The notes beneath the pieces are model-generated. The model searched no databases. It was not told the origin of the DNA and was given only the letters and a program-made list of their open reading frames with translations. The position numbers and the translations under genes were made by a program. Source: Minwuiaceae bacterium (lineage in GTDB: Bacteria; Pseudomonadota; Alphaproteobacteria; Minwuiales; Minwuiaceae). Taken from it: 64,000 nt of DNA. Location of the stretch: contig JANQEE010000039.1 in assembly GCA_028278525.1 (NCBI GenBank), forward strand, positions 62,001 through 126,000, read 5' to 3'. Shown in pieces: positions 42,807-50,910 of the stretch (position 1 is the first letter of the stretch; each line of letters starts with the position of its first letter).

Positions 42807-43946
42807 ATGACCGGCAGTCCCTATTACACCGAGGAACACGAGGCGTTTCGCGCGACTATGCGGCGGTTCGTCGAAACCGAGATCGCGCCTAACGTCGACG
42901 AGTGGGACGAGGCCGAAACATTTCCGCGCGCGCTGTACCGCAAGATGGCGGAGATCGGCGCCCTGCAGATCGGCTTTCCCGAGGAGTACGGCGGCATTCC
43001 GGCCGACGAGTTTTTCCACATCGTCCGCACCCAGGAACTGGCGCGGGCCGGATCGGGCGGCGTTTCCGCCAGCCTGATGAGCCATACCATCGGCGCGCCG
43101 CCGATCGCCAATGTCGGCAGCGAAGCGATGAAACGCCGCGTTCTGCCGGAAATCCTGGCCGGCGAGAAGATCAGCGCGCTGGCGATAACCGAGCCGTCCG
43201 GCGGCTCAGACGTCGCCAACCTGAAGACGACCGCACGGCGGGATGGCGATCATTACGTCGTCAACGGCTCCAAGACCTTCATCACCTCCGGCGTCCGCGC
43301 CGACCATTACACCGTGGCGGTGCGGACCGGCGGTCCGGGCGCGGCCGGCGTCTCGCTGCTGCTGATCGAGAAAGGCACGCCCGGTTTCGAGCAGACGCCG
43401 CTTAAGAAAATGGGCTGGTGGGCCTCCGATACCGCGACGCTCTATTTTGACGACTGCCGGGTACCGGCGGAAAACCTGATCGGCGAGGAAGGCCAGGGTT
43501 TCCGCGCGATCATGCTGAACTTCAATCCCGAAAGGCTCGGCCTCGCCGCCGGCGCCATCGCCTTCGCGCGAATCTGTGTCGAGGAAGCAATCGCCTACGC
43601 CCGCGAACGCGAGACGTTCGGCCAGCGCCTGATCGATCATCAGGTGATCCGCCACAAGATCGTCGACATGCTGCAGCGGGTAAACGCCAGCCAGGCTTAC
43701 CTGGAATCCCTGGCTTGGCGGGTCCAGCAAAGCGAGTCGCCGGTGGCCGACATCTGCATGTTGAAGAACCAGGCAACGACGACGATGGAGTTCTGCGCCC
43801 GCGAGGCGTTACACGTCTTCGGCGGCGCCGGCTTCATGCGCGGCACCAAGGTCGAACGCATCTACCGCGAAGTCCGCGTCAACGCCATCGGCGGCGGCGC
43901 CGAAGAAATCATGCGCGACCTGGCGGCACGGCAATTGGGTTTGTAG
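42807..43946 (+). CDS. Acyl-CoA dehydrogenase (third in carboxylase block)
   Basis: This 379-residue flavoenzyme, distinct from the two tandem paralogues, has LAITEPSGGSDVANLKTTAR as flavin block (about 128-147), GSKTFITSGVRADHY, and VFGGAGFMRGTKVERIYREV near the end. The IYEGT site is replaced by AIGGGAEEIM. The catalytic Glu is thus probably E237 or nearby in FNPERLGLAAG, as in isovaleryl-CoA-type enzymes. It ends the operon and its stop abuts the convergent VTT gene with no gap. A role in a later round of the same branched-chain degradation is likely. Confidence 0.9.
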   Translation: MTGSPYYTEEHEAFRATMRRFVETEIAPNVDEWDEAETFPRALYRKMAEIGALQIGFPEEYGGIPADEFFHIVRTQELARAGSGGVSASLMSHTIGAPPIANVGSEAMKRRVLPEILAGEKISALAITEPSGGSDVANLKTTARRDGDHYVVNGSKTFITSGVRADHYTVAVRTGGPGAAGVSLLLIEKGTPGFEQTPLKKMGWWASDTATLYFDDCRVPAENLIGEEGQGFRAIMLNFNPERLGLAAGAIAFARICVEEAIAYARERETFGQRLIDHQVIRHKIVDMLQRVNASQAYLESLAWRVQQSESPVADICMLKNQATTTMEFCAREALHVFGGAGFMRGTKVERIYREVRVNAIGGGAEEIMRDLAARQLGL

Positions 43947-44648
43947 TCAGCCGCTCCCGTCGCTCCGCTGCGCCGGGATAAAGCGAAACCGCAGCCGCAC
44001 CAGCAGCCAGAGCGCGACACCGCCGGCCAGCATCAATACCCAGGCCTGCCAGCCGATGCTGTCGAGATGGTCGCCCATCATCACCATCAACGTCGTCAGC
44101 GGCAGGATGCCGAGCCCGGTGGTCCAGGCGAAGGTCCACCATGAGATGCGCGTCAGACCGGCGGCGTAGTTGACCAGGTTGAAGGCAATCACCGGCAGGA
44201 ACCGGCTGACCAGCAGAACCTGCCAGCCCTGTCGCTCGGTCCATTGGTCGACCACCTGCCAGTTTCTGCCCGCAACCATCGCTTCGACGAACGGCCGGCC
44301 GAGCAGACGGGACAGCCCGAACGCCACGAACGCACCGAGCATCGCGCCGGTCCAGGTGATCACCGTGCCCCAAACCGGCCCATAGATCATGCCGTTTGCA
44401 AAAGCGACAAACTCGGCCGGGAACGGCACGAAGGAATGGACAACCATCAGCCCGATCGAGCCGACCACGCCCCACGCGCCCCAGGAGACGATGGTTTCCT
44501 CGACGTACGCCGGCGAAAACCCCTCGGACAGACCCATCCAAAGCATGCCGCTGGCCACAACCACGGCCAGGACGACAGCCAGAATTCCGGCAAAGCGAAT
44601 GACCAGGGCGAGACGACGCCGATTGTGGTTTTCGGACAGGACGGACAC
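43947..44648 (-). CDS. TVP38/TMEM64 (VTT-domain) membrane protein
   Basis: This 233-residue inner-membrane protein has about six spans and a VTT domain: FVPFPAEFVAFANGMIYGPV, GTVITWTGAMLGAFVAFGLS and, with the conserved Arg, VLLVSRFLPVIAFNLVNYAA. The family (DedA relatives) moves or scrambles lipids; the bacterial substrate is not settled. Its stop directly adjoins that of the acyl-CoA dehydrogenase on the other strand. No operon partner is seen; the next gene upstream is 196 bases away. Confidence 0.9.
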   Translation of the reverse strand: MSVLSENHNRRRLALVIRFAGILAVVLAVVVASGMLWMGLSEGFSPAYVEETIVSWGAWGVVGSIGLMVVHSFVPFPAEFVAFANGMIYGPVWGTVITWTGAMLGAFVAFGLSRLLGRPFVEAMVAGRNWQVVDQWTERQGWQVLLVSRFLPVIAFNLVNYAAGLTRISWWTFAWTTGLGILPLTTLMVMMGDHLDSIGWQAWVLMLAGGVALWLLVRLRFRFIPAQRSDGSG

Positions 44649-44844
44649 TTTCGCTAAAAGTCTATGACAATACGACAGGCGATATTAGCCGGTATGGACA
44701 AGCAAACCGGCATCCAAACCGTCAAAGAAACGTGAGCGGACGTAAAGCCAGCGCACCCAATCGCCGTCTTCTATCCGCAAATGTCGCCGGAAATCCGTGA
44801 TGAAACGCACGGTCTGAGCGACCGGCGACCAAACTGGCCGGAAA

Positions 44845-46272
44845 TCATGCGCCGATGGGGAGGGTCCGCGCTGTACGCTGGATCAGGTCCCAGGCCGCCT
44901 GCACGTGGCGCCGCTCGGTCGCCGTCTGACCGACCGAAAACCGGATGACATAGGCGCCGTTGACGCGATTTTGTGTCAGGTAGATGGCGCCGCCGTCGTT
45001 CAGTTTGTGCAGCAGCGTTTCGTTCAGCCGGTCCAGTTCGGCCGGATCGTCGACGCCGGCCGGCCGGTATCGGAAACTGAATAAGGCAAGGCTGACAGGT
45101 GAGGTAACCTCGAAATCCTCCGCCGCGGCGACCTGCTCCGCCAGTTCCCGGGTCCAGTCGATATGGGCGGCAAGCCGTTGCTTCAACCCTTCGACACCGT
45201 AGGACCGGATCACGAACCAGAGCTTCAGCGCCCGAAAACGGCGGCCGAGCGGCACGCTCCAGTCGCGGTAGTCGATCACTTGATCGCCTTCGCGCGATTT
45301 CAGGTAATCCGGCAGGATGGACAGCGTGCGGACCAATGCATCTGGGTCGCGCACGAAATGCGCCGAACAATCGAAGTTGGTGAACAGCCATTTGTGCGGG
45401 TTGAACACGAAGCTGTCCGCATGTTCGATGCCATCGATCATCCAGCGATGCTCCGGCAGGATCAGGGCGCTGCCAGCCCAGGCGGCATCGACATGCAGCC
45501 AGATATCGTGCCTGGCGCAGATCTCGCCGATGGCGCGCAGCGGGTCGACCGAGCCGACGCCGGTGGTGCCGACCGAGGCGACCACGCAGGCAGGCTTGAA
45601 GCCGCCAGCGATATCCTGCTCAATCGCCGCCGCCAGCGCATCCGGCCTTAGGGAAAAATTATCGTCGGTCGGAATTGATCTGAGATTGTCGCGGCCCAGT
45701 CCGGCGACCTTCACATCCTTTTCTGTCGAGCTGTGCGTTTCTTCCGACGTGTAAACGGTGAGCCGGGGCAGCGCACCGAGCCCTTCCTGATTGGCCCGCC
45801 AGCCCGTCGCCTTCTCCCGCGCCGTCAACAGGGCGCAGAGAATGGCGCTGGAGGCGGAATCCTGAATCACGCCGGCGAAGCCCTCCGGCAGCCCGATCAT
45901 CTGGCGCAGCCAGTCGAGCATCCGGGTTTCCATTTCCGTCGCCGCCGGCGAGGTCTGCCAGAGCATGCACTGCGCGCCCAATGCCGCCGTCAGCATTTCC
46001 GCCAGCACCGACGGCGGGCTGGAGTTGGCCGGGAAATAGGCGAAGAAGTTCGGGTGCTGCCAATGGGTGATGCCCGGCATAACGATCTTTTCGAAATCCT
46101 CGAAGATCGCGGCCATCGGCTCGCCTTCCTGCGGCGGCGACACGGGCAACTGCGCCGCGACTTCGCCCGGCTGAACCCGGGCGCGGACAGGATAGTCTTC
46201 GACAGTGTCCATATAGTCCGCCATCCAATCGACGAACGCATGGGCGTGGCGGCGGAATTCTTCGCTGTTCAC
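44845..46272 (-). CDS. PLP-dependent aromatic L-amino acid decarboxylase family protein
   Basis: This 475-residue group II decarboxylase converts an aromatic amino acid to its amine. PLP-lysine K294 is in NPHKWLFTNF, ring-stacking H180 in SEETHSSTEKD, and D262 in HVDAAW. Y323 in ILPDYLKSREGD corresponds to the loop Tyr that favours decarboxylation over aldehyde formation in animal relatives, and YRDWSVPLGRRFRALKLWFV is the same block as in DOPA decarboxylase. Substrate-side HPNFFAYFPANSSPPS fits an aromatic side chain. The start is a GTG with GGAGAG four bases upstream. It lies 38 bases after a P450 gene, most likely in one operon. Confidence 0.93.
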   Translation of the reverse strand: MNSEEFRRHAHAFVDWMADYMDTVEDYPVRARVQPGEVAAQLPVSPPQEGEPMAAIFEDFEKIVMPGITHWQHPNFFAYFPANSSPPSVLAEMLTAALGAQCMLWQTSPAATEMETRMLDWLRQMIGLPEGFAGVIQDSASSAILCALLTAREKATGWRANQEGLGALPRLTVYTSEETHSSTEKDVKVAGLGRDNLRSIPTDDNFSLRPDALAAAIEQDIAGGFKPACVVASVGTTGVGSVDPLRAIGEICARHDIWLHVDAAWAGSALILPEHRWMIDGIEHADSFVFNPHKWLFTNFDCSAHFVRDPDALVRTLSILPDYLKSREGDQVIDYRDWSVPLGRRFRALKLWFVIRSYGVEGLKQRLAAHIDWTRELAEQVAAAEDFEVTSPVSLALFSFRYRPAGVDDPAELDRLNETLLHKLNDGGAIYLTQNRVNGAYVIRFSVGQTATERRHVQAAWDLIQRTARTLPIGA

Positions 46273-46310
46273 GATGCTCTCCGAACCAAGGCGGCCTGGC
46301 CGCCGGGCCT

Positions 46311-47543
46311 TCAGTCTAGCGCGACGGGGAACGAGCGGAAGCCGCGAAAACGCGCCCGGCCGCCGCGGACAAAGTCGCCGTCGCGCCGCAGGTTCGGGAA
46401 ACGACGAAGCAGGGTGCCGATCGCGATGCGGCCTTCCATGCGCGCCAGCGTGTTGCCGGCGCAAACATGGTGTCCGGCCGCGAAGGCCAAGTGCTTGTTG
46501 GGCGTGCGTGTGATATCCAGCCGGTCAGGATCCAGGAACTGGTCGGGATCCCGATTCGCCGCACCGATGCAGAGCGTGATCAGCGTTCCCGCCGGCATCG
46601 CAACGCCACCGACTTCCGCATCTTCCGCCACGCGTCGATTGCCGAGTTGGTTGGAGCTCTCGAACCGCAGGAACTCCTCGATGGCGCTGTCGATCAGATC
46701 CGGATTGGCGCGCAAGAGCTGCATCTGGTCCGGATACGCCAGCAAGGCACCGATGCCGTTGCCGATCAGGTTGGTGGTGGTTTCATGGCCGGCATTGAGC
46801 AGGAAGATACAATTTTGAAGCAGCTCTTCTTCAGTCAACTTTTCGCCGTCCGGCTCGCCTTGCAACAACGTGCTGATGAGATCGTCCCTGGGTTCCTTGC
46901 GCCGTTCGGCCACGAGATCGCGTAAATAGTCGCGGAAGTCGGCCACCGCCTGGTTCCCGATCGCGAGTTGCTGGTCCGAAATCGCCGGTTCCAGCGCGCC
47001 GAGGATCGCCAGCGACCAGTCGCGGAACGGAGAGCGGTCGCCACGCGGCACACCGAGCATGTCGCAGACCACCTCGACAGGTAGGGCGAAGGCGAAGTCG
47101 CCGATCAGGTCGATGCGTCCGTTATCCTCGGCCTGGTCGAGCAGGCCTTCGACCACCTCGACGATGCGCGGCTCCGATGCAGCCAGAGAGCGCGGCGTAA
47201 AAGCCGCTGAAATCAGGCGGCGGACGCGGGTATGCAGCGGCGGGTCGTTGAACACCAGGCTGGTGGTGTGATGGGTATAAAGCGGGCCGTCGCCGAACTT
47301 CGGCTTGAACTCGACCTTCTTGTCGGAACTCATACGGCGGTCCCGGTATACGCCCAATACATCGGCGTAGCGGGTCAGAAAATATGACTCGTCGGGACAA
47401 CGATGCACTGGGTCGATCCGCCGCAGCAGATGATAGGTCGGGTAAGGATCGTCCAGAAATGCGGCGTCAAGCGCGCGTAAGTCGAAGGCCTCCACACGCG
47501 CCATATCCGCCGCGCCGGCGCTTCCGGAAATCGGCGTTTGCAT
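46311..47543 (-). CDS. Cytochrome P450
   Basis: This 410-residue soluble bacterial P450 has haem cysteine C361 in FAAGHHVCAGNTLARME, I-helix LLNAGHETTTNLIGNG with the oxygen-activating Thr pair, and a K-helix Glu-x-x-Arg in EEFLRFES. Membrane anchor is absent and the length is typical for CYP proteins that use separate ferredoxin and reductase partners; none is encoded nearby. The start at 47543 follows the homology. It is first in a two-gene unit with the decarboxylase and diverges from an IclR regulator across 63 bases. Substrate cannot be predicted; an aromatic amino acid or amine is suggested by the partner. Confidence 0.93.
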   Translation of the reverse strand: MQTPISGSAGAADMARVEAFDLRALDAAFLDDPYPTYHLLRRIDPVHRCPDESYFLTRYADVLGVYRDRRMSSDKKVEFKPKFGDGPLYTHHTTSLVFNDPPLHTRVRRLISAAFTPRSLAASEPRIVEVVEGLLDQAEDNGRIDLIGDFAFALPVEVVCDMLGVPRGDRSPFRDWSLAILGALEPAISDQQLAIGNQAVADFRDYLRDLVAERRKEPRDDLISTLLQGEPDGEKLTEEELLQNCIFLLNAGHETTTNLIGNGIGALLAYPDQMQLLRANPDLIDSAIEEFLRFESSNQLGNRRVAEDAEVGGVAMPAGTLITLCIGAANRDPDQFLDPDRLDITRTPNKHLAFAAGHHVCAGNTLARMEGRIAIGTLLRRFPNLRRDGDFVRGGRARFRGFRSFPVALD

Positions 47544-47557
47544 ATATTCGATCCTCG

Positions 47558-47595
47558 AATTACGATTTAAACAATAAATTACGGAAATCGTAATT
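47558..47595. promoter_or_regulatory. IclR-type inverted repeat between P450 and regulator genes
   Basis: AATTACGATTT (47558-47568) and its exact complement (47585-47595) face each other across 16 bases, filling the AT-rich 63-base gap between divergent genes. This is the obvious operator of the adjacent IclR protein, controlling itself and the P450-decarboxylase unit. Confidence 0.7.
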
Positions 47596-47606
47596 ATGAT
47601 AAAACC

Positions 47607-48419
47607 ATGAGTCAAGTCACCGCCGCGCCGACCCGCCAGACCGACGCCCGCCAACGGGTCCAGTCCGTCGAAGTCGGCATGCGGCTGCTTCAGGCGCTGG
47701 CCGATGCAGGCCGGGCGCTCGGCCTGACCGACCTGGCCGTCGCCGCCGACATGCCGCCTGCCAAGGCCCACCGGTATCTGCAAAGCCTGATCGCCACGGG
47801 CATGGCCGAACAGCTGCGCGAAACCGGGCGCTACGACCTGGGCCCCGCCGCGCTGGGTATCGGCCTCGCCGCGCTCGGCCGCATCGACGCGGTGCGCATC
47901 GCCTCGTCGACGCTCGCGGATTTGCGCGATGCAATCGACGAGTCCGTGTTCCTGGCCGTATGGGGCAACCGCGGCCCGACCATCGTACGCTGGGAAGAAT
48001 CGACCCGCCCGGTTACCGTCAACGTCCGCGTCGGCTCCGTTCTGCCACTGCTCAACTCCGCAACCGGTCGTGTATTCGCCGCCTACTTGCCGCCGGAGAC
48101 CTGCGCCCCGGCCCTTCAGGAGGAAATGAAAAGCGGCGCGCCGTCATCGGTGTCCGACGTCGAGCGCCTGTGGAAGGATGTGCGCAAGCATCGCATAGCG
48201 AGGGTGGCCGGCGATCTGCTATTGGGCGTGAGCGCGCTCAGCGTTCCCGTGTTCGACCACCAGAACGCCATCGTCTGCGCGCTGACCGCGCTCGGCGCAG
48301 ACGGCAGCTTCGATACGGATCTGGACGGCGCGGTCGCCCATAGCCTCAGCAATCACGCCAAGGGACTGTCATACAGGTTAGGGTACGCAAACGACATGTC
48401 GAGTGCTAAGGCAAAATAG
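47607..48419 (+). CDS. IclR-family transcriptional regulator
   Basis: This 270-residue regulator has a winged helix-turn-helix (GRALGLTDLAVAADMPPAKA, then HRYLQSLIATGMAEQ, about 36-71) and the IclR effector domain (DAIDESVFLAVWGNRGPTIV and LLNSATGRVFAAYLP). Effector-binding Cys/His positions cannot be assigned by eye. It diverges from the P450 gene and the large inverted repeat lies between them. The amino-acid or amine substrate of that unit would be a natural effector. Confidence 0.92.
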   Translation: MSQVTAAPTRQTDARQRVQSVEVGMRLLQALADAGRALGLTDLAVAADMPPAKAHRYLQSLIATGMAEQLRETGRYDLGPAALGIGLAALGRIDAVRIASSTLADLRDAIDESVFLAVWGNRGPTIVRWEESTRPVTVNVRVGSVLPLLNSATGRVFAAYLPPETCAPALQEEMKSGAPSSVSDVERLWKDVRKHRIARVAGDLLLGVSALSVPVFDHQNAIVCALTALGADGSFDTDLDGAVAHSLSNHAKGLSYRLGYANDMSSAKAK

Positions 48420-48501
48420 CCGATCTCGCGCCGAACAATGAACACACAGGCACGACGCAAACCTGATCAACTCAACCGTTAACATTTGCGCCTTGCAGCG
48501 T

Positions 48502-48927
48502 TCAAAAACCGGATTGTTGCTCGGAAAGTGGCTTCTCGCTGGTCTTTTTCTCGGTTTTTATATGCTTCACCTTGTCGTCGGCGTCATACGTAATGGTTGT
48601 GTGGTATTTCTCGCCTTGGACAGCTTCTATCGGCGTTCCAATGATTTCCCAAATACCCAAGGTCAACACGTCCATCGCACCGTGGCCGACTGCCCGCCAA
48701 GCGCTGGGCTCGTTGCCGAACTCATACTCGTAAATGTCTTGGCTCAGACCATCTTCGGTCGTCGACTTCATGATCGGTGTGCCGAGGTGCAGTTCAACTT
48801 CGCCGCGCGTCGCGCCGACCCTCAGCGTACTGAGATCGGGTTCTTCGCTACCACTTACCGCCATGCCGACCGAGCATCCCTGCAGCAGCAGGCCACATAA
48901 CAACAGAACCCCACAAAAACGTAGCAT
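48502..48927 (-). CDS. Small lipoprotein, BamE/SmpA-like fold candidate
   Basis: This 141-residue protein has a lipoprotein signal ending LLLQGCSVG, with the lipidated Cys at 18. After it, STLRVGATRGEVELHLGTPI resembles the opening of the BamE/SmpA repeat (a start helix and then the G-x-P loop), and YEYEFGNEP follows. The C-terminal 15 residues are charged (KTEKKTSEKPLSEQ). The gene is visibly poorer in G+C than its neighbours, and so is the region before it, which may mark acquisition. Outer-membrane or periplasmic assembly role is a guess from the fold. Confidence 0.75.
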   Translation of the reverse strand: MLRFCGVLLLCGLLLQGCSVGMAVSGSEEPDLSTLRVGATRGEVELHLGTPIMKSTTEDGLSQDIYEYEFGNEPSAWRAVGHGAMDVLTLGIWEIIGTPIEAVQGEKYHTTITYDADDKVKHIKTEKKTSEKPLSEQQSGF

Positions 48928-49233
48928 GAGCAGTCCAACCCCTGGTCTTTTTCACAACGAAATATTCTCGCCTTTGAATATCACAGCTCAATGAATACGG
49001 GTACTTAAATCAAAGCGACACACCTAATGCTTTCTTTCTAGTTCAAACATTTATCATAGCATGCGGCCGCCGAACTTCGCCCGAACCGGACTGCGCATGG
49101 ATTGCTTCTCGAGACTGACGACGTTGAAAGCCGGCTGTCGGTTTTTGGCGCGGGTCCTGCGGGCCAACTCGATGAGCATGCTACGATTCCGGTTCAATGG
49201 TGGCTCGGACCAAGAACAGGATGCTGACAGCCA
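48928..49233. other. AT-richer intergenic stretch of about 300 bases
   Basis: This gap lies between the divergent lipoprotein and kinase-fold genes. The first 130 bases are unusually A/T-rich for the window (many runs such as TTTATCATAG) and must hold the lipoprotein promoter. The rest is G/C-rich and open in two frames that overlap the kinase-fold gene and look like shadows. No RNA gene or repeat seen. Confidence 0.5.
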
Positions 49234-50214
49234 ATGCCCGATAAATGGGAGCGCCGGTCGGCGGCGGTTCGTCTTGACGAGGCTTCGGTCGATCGTCTGT
49301 TGCGACCAGTGTTTGGCAATCGCCGGATCGTTGACCTCGCCATAACCAAAGCCGGAAAGGCGAACACAAACTATCGGGTGGTGCTGGCGGGCATCGCCGA
49401 TCCGGTACTGATTCGACTGTTCACCCGGGAGCCGAAATCGGCGGCCATCGAAGCGGCGCTGCATCGTCTTGTAGCAGGTGCGGTGCCGGTGCCGGACTTG
49501 CTTCATGTCGCCGACGGCAACCCTGTGACCGGCCATCCCTACGCGGTCATGACATGGATGCCCGGCATACATCTGACCGAAGCGCTGAATGCTGCGACGC
49601 AGAACGACATTCGCGAGCTCGGCACCGCCGTCGGCCGAGTTCTATCGGACATTGGTCAATTCCGGTTCGAGAAAGCCGGATTTTTTGACGGCGATCTGTC
49701 CATCGTACAGGAACTGGAAGCTGATGCCCGTGGCTTCCGCTCCCTTATGTGCGATTGGCTGTTCGATGGACTGGCGGGAGAACGACTTGGCAGGCGCCTG
49801 CGCGACGAGTTCTGGCGATTTCTGGATGGGTCGGCGGATGTCCTGAACGAGTGGAAGGGGCCGCCCTGCCTTGTTCATTCGGATTTCGGCGGGTCGAACA
49901 TCCTGGTTCGCAAGGCCGACGAGCGCTGGACTGTCTCTGCCGTGCTGGACTGGGAGTTCGCCTTCAGCGGGTCGCCGCTGGTCGATATCGGCCACCTGCT
50001 GCGCCGCCCGGCCGGCGACCGGCCGGAATTCGAGGCCGGCATGATCGACGGGTATCGTGAGAACGGCGACGAACTGATGCCAAACTGGAAACCGATGGCG
50101 CGGCTGCTGGACCTTGCCGCCTGGGTCGATTTCCTGAACCAGCCCGGCGGCCGGCCGAATTTGCATGAATCCGCCCGCGAAACCATCGTCGAAACCATGT
50201 GCGAATGGCCATAA
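49234..50214 (+). CDS. Phosphotransferase (APH/choline-kinase fold)
   Basis: This 326-residue protein with the aminoglycoside phosphotransferase fold would transfer phosphate to a hydroxyl on a small molecule. The catalytic loop is CLVHSDFGGSNILVRKAD with Asp at HSD, and the metal loop is VLDWEFAFSGSPLVDIGHLL. The N-lobe has NYRVVLAGIADPVLIRLFTR with a candidate ATP lysine region replaced by Arg (IRLF). The start lacks a good ribosome site. Neighbours (lipoprotein, TetR) do not indicate substrate. A real antibiotic-resistance role is not implied; many such proteins are metabolic. Confidence 0.85.
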   Translation: MPDKWERRSAAVRLDEASVDRLLRPVFGNRRIVDLAITKAGKANTNYRVVLAGIADPVLIRLFTREPKSAAIEAALHRLVAGAVPVPDLLHVADGNPVTGHPYAVMTWMPGIHLTEALNAATQNDIRELGTAVGRVLSDIGQFRFEKAGFFDGDLSIVQELEADARGFRSLMCDWLFDGLAGERLGRRLRDEFWRFLDGSADVLNEWKGPPCLVHSDFGGSNILVRKADERWTVSAVLDWEFAFSGSPLVDIGHLLRRPAGDRPEFEAGMIDGYRENGDELMPNWKPMARLLDLAAWVDFLNQPGGRPNLHESARETIVETMCEWP

Positions 50215-50249
50215 TTGACGTGACTGCACCTTGCTTTTAGGCTATTTAG

Positions 50250-50262
50250 TGAACAGTGTTCA
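50250..50262. promoter_or_regulatory. TetR-operator-like palindrome
   Basis: TGAACA and TGTTCA flank a single central G, 30 bases before the TetR start. Symmetric TGAACA-type sites are common for AcrR/TetR repressors, so autoregulation is likely. The surrounding 70 bases are AT-rich, as a promoter would be. Confidence 0.55.
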
Positions 50263-50292
50263 TTTTTCTGGTCAATAAGTCAAAAAACACAA

Positions 50293-50910
50293 ATGGCGAG
50301 CTATATAGCGACGAACCACCGGCGCGACGCCCGAAAGGGCACGCTCAAGGCCTTTAAGCGGCAAAACATTCTGGACGCCGCGCGGGCCACCTTCGATGAA
50401 CAGGGATTCGCCGGCGCCAACATGCGCGCAATCGCGTCGCGCGCCGGCTACGCGCCCGGCACGCTCTATCTACACTACGCCGGCAAAGAAGAAATTTACG
50501 CCGATCTGCTGGCGGACAGCCTGTCCCGCCTGCATCGCGCGGTGCGTGACTGCGCAGCAACAGCGGATACACATGGGGTCTTGCGCGCGCCGTTCGACCA
50601 CTACACCGCGCACCCCGCCGATCTGAGCCTCGGCGCCGCCTTGCTGCACGGCACAGACGATCTCCCTGCGGAGATCGAGCGCCAGATGAATGGCCGTCTG
50701 ATCGCAGCCCTCAGTCTGATCGCCGATGCGGTCCGCGCTATGACCGGGGCATCGGAGCCCGATGCGAACCTGGAGGCGATAAACCTCGCCGCCCATCAGA
50801 CCGGCATTCTGTTGCTGCACCGTGCCGGCCGCCTGAACATGCTCGGCTTTGCGCCCGATGCGCTGGTCGAGCGTTACATCGGGCGCCTTATCGGCGATCA
50901 GGCAGCGTAG
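50293..50910 (+). CDS. TetR/AcrR-family transcriptional regulator
   Basis: This 205-residue repressor has a basic tail, then the TetR domain with HTH ANMRAIASRAGYAPGTLYLH (about 42-61) preceded by RQNILDAARATFDEQGFAG. A helical ligand domain follows (NLAAHQTGILLLHRAGRLNM near the end). A TGAACA palindrome lies just upstream. It is convergent with the beta-oxidation operon, overlapping the last gene (fadJ) by 13 bases. Many TetR proteins in such places respond to acyl-CoAs, but control of the operon cannot be shown here because its promoter is 10 kb away. Confidence 0.9.
   Translation: MASYIATNHRRDARKGTLKAFKRQNILDAARATFDEQGFAGANMRAIASRAGYAPGTLYLHYAGKEEIYADLLADSLSRLHRAVRDCAATADTHGVLRAPFDHYTAHPADLSLGAALLHGTDDLPAEIERQMNGRLIAALSLIADAVRAMTGASEPDANLEAINLAAHQTGILLLHRAGRLNMLGFAPDALVERYIGRLIGDQAA

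Noticed and set aside
49054-49572. 172-codon minus-strand frame before the kinase-fold gene
   Set aside because: It overlaps the phosphotransferase 5' region on the opposite strand and shows no protein-like motifs.
49234-50214. Aminoglycoside-resistance gene
   Set aside because: Only the kinase fold is visible; this fold is common in metabolic and housekeeping kinases and no resistance context is seen.
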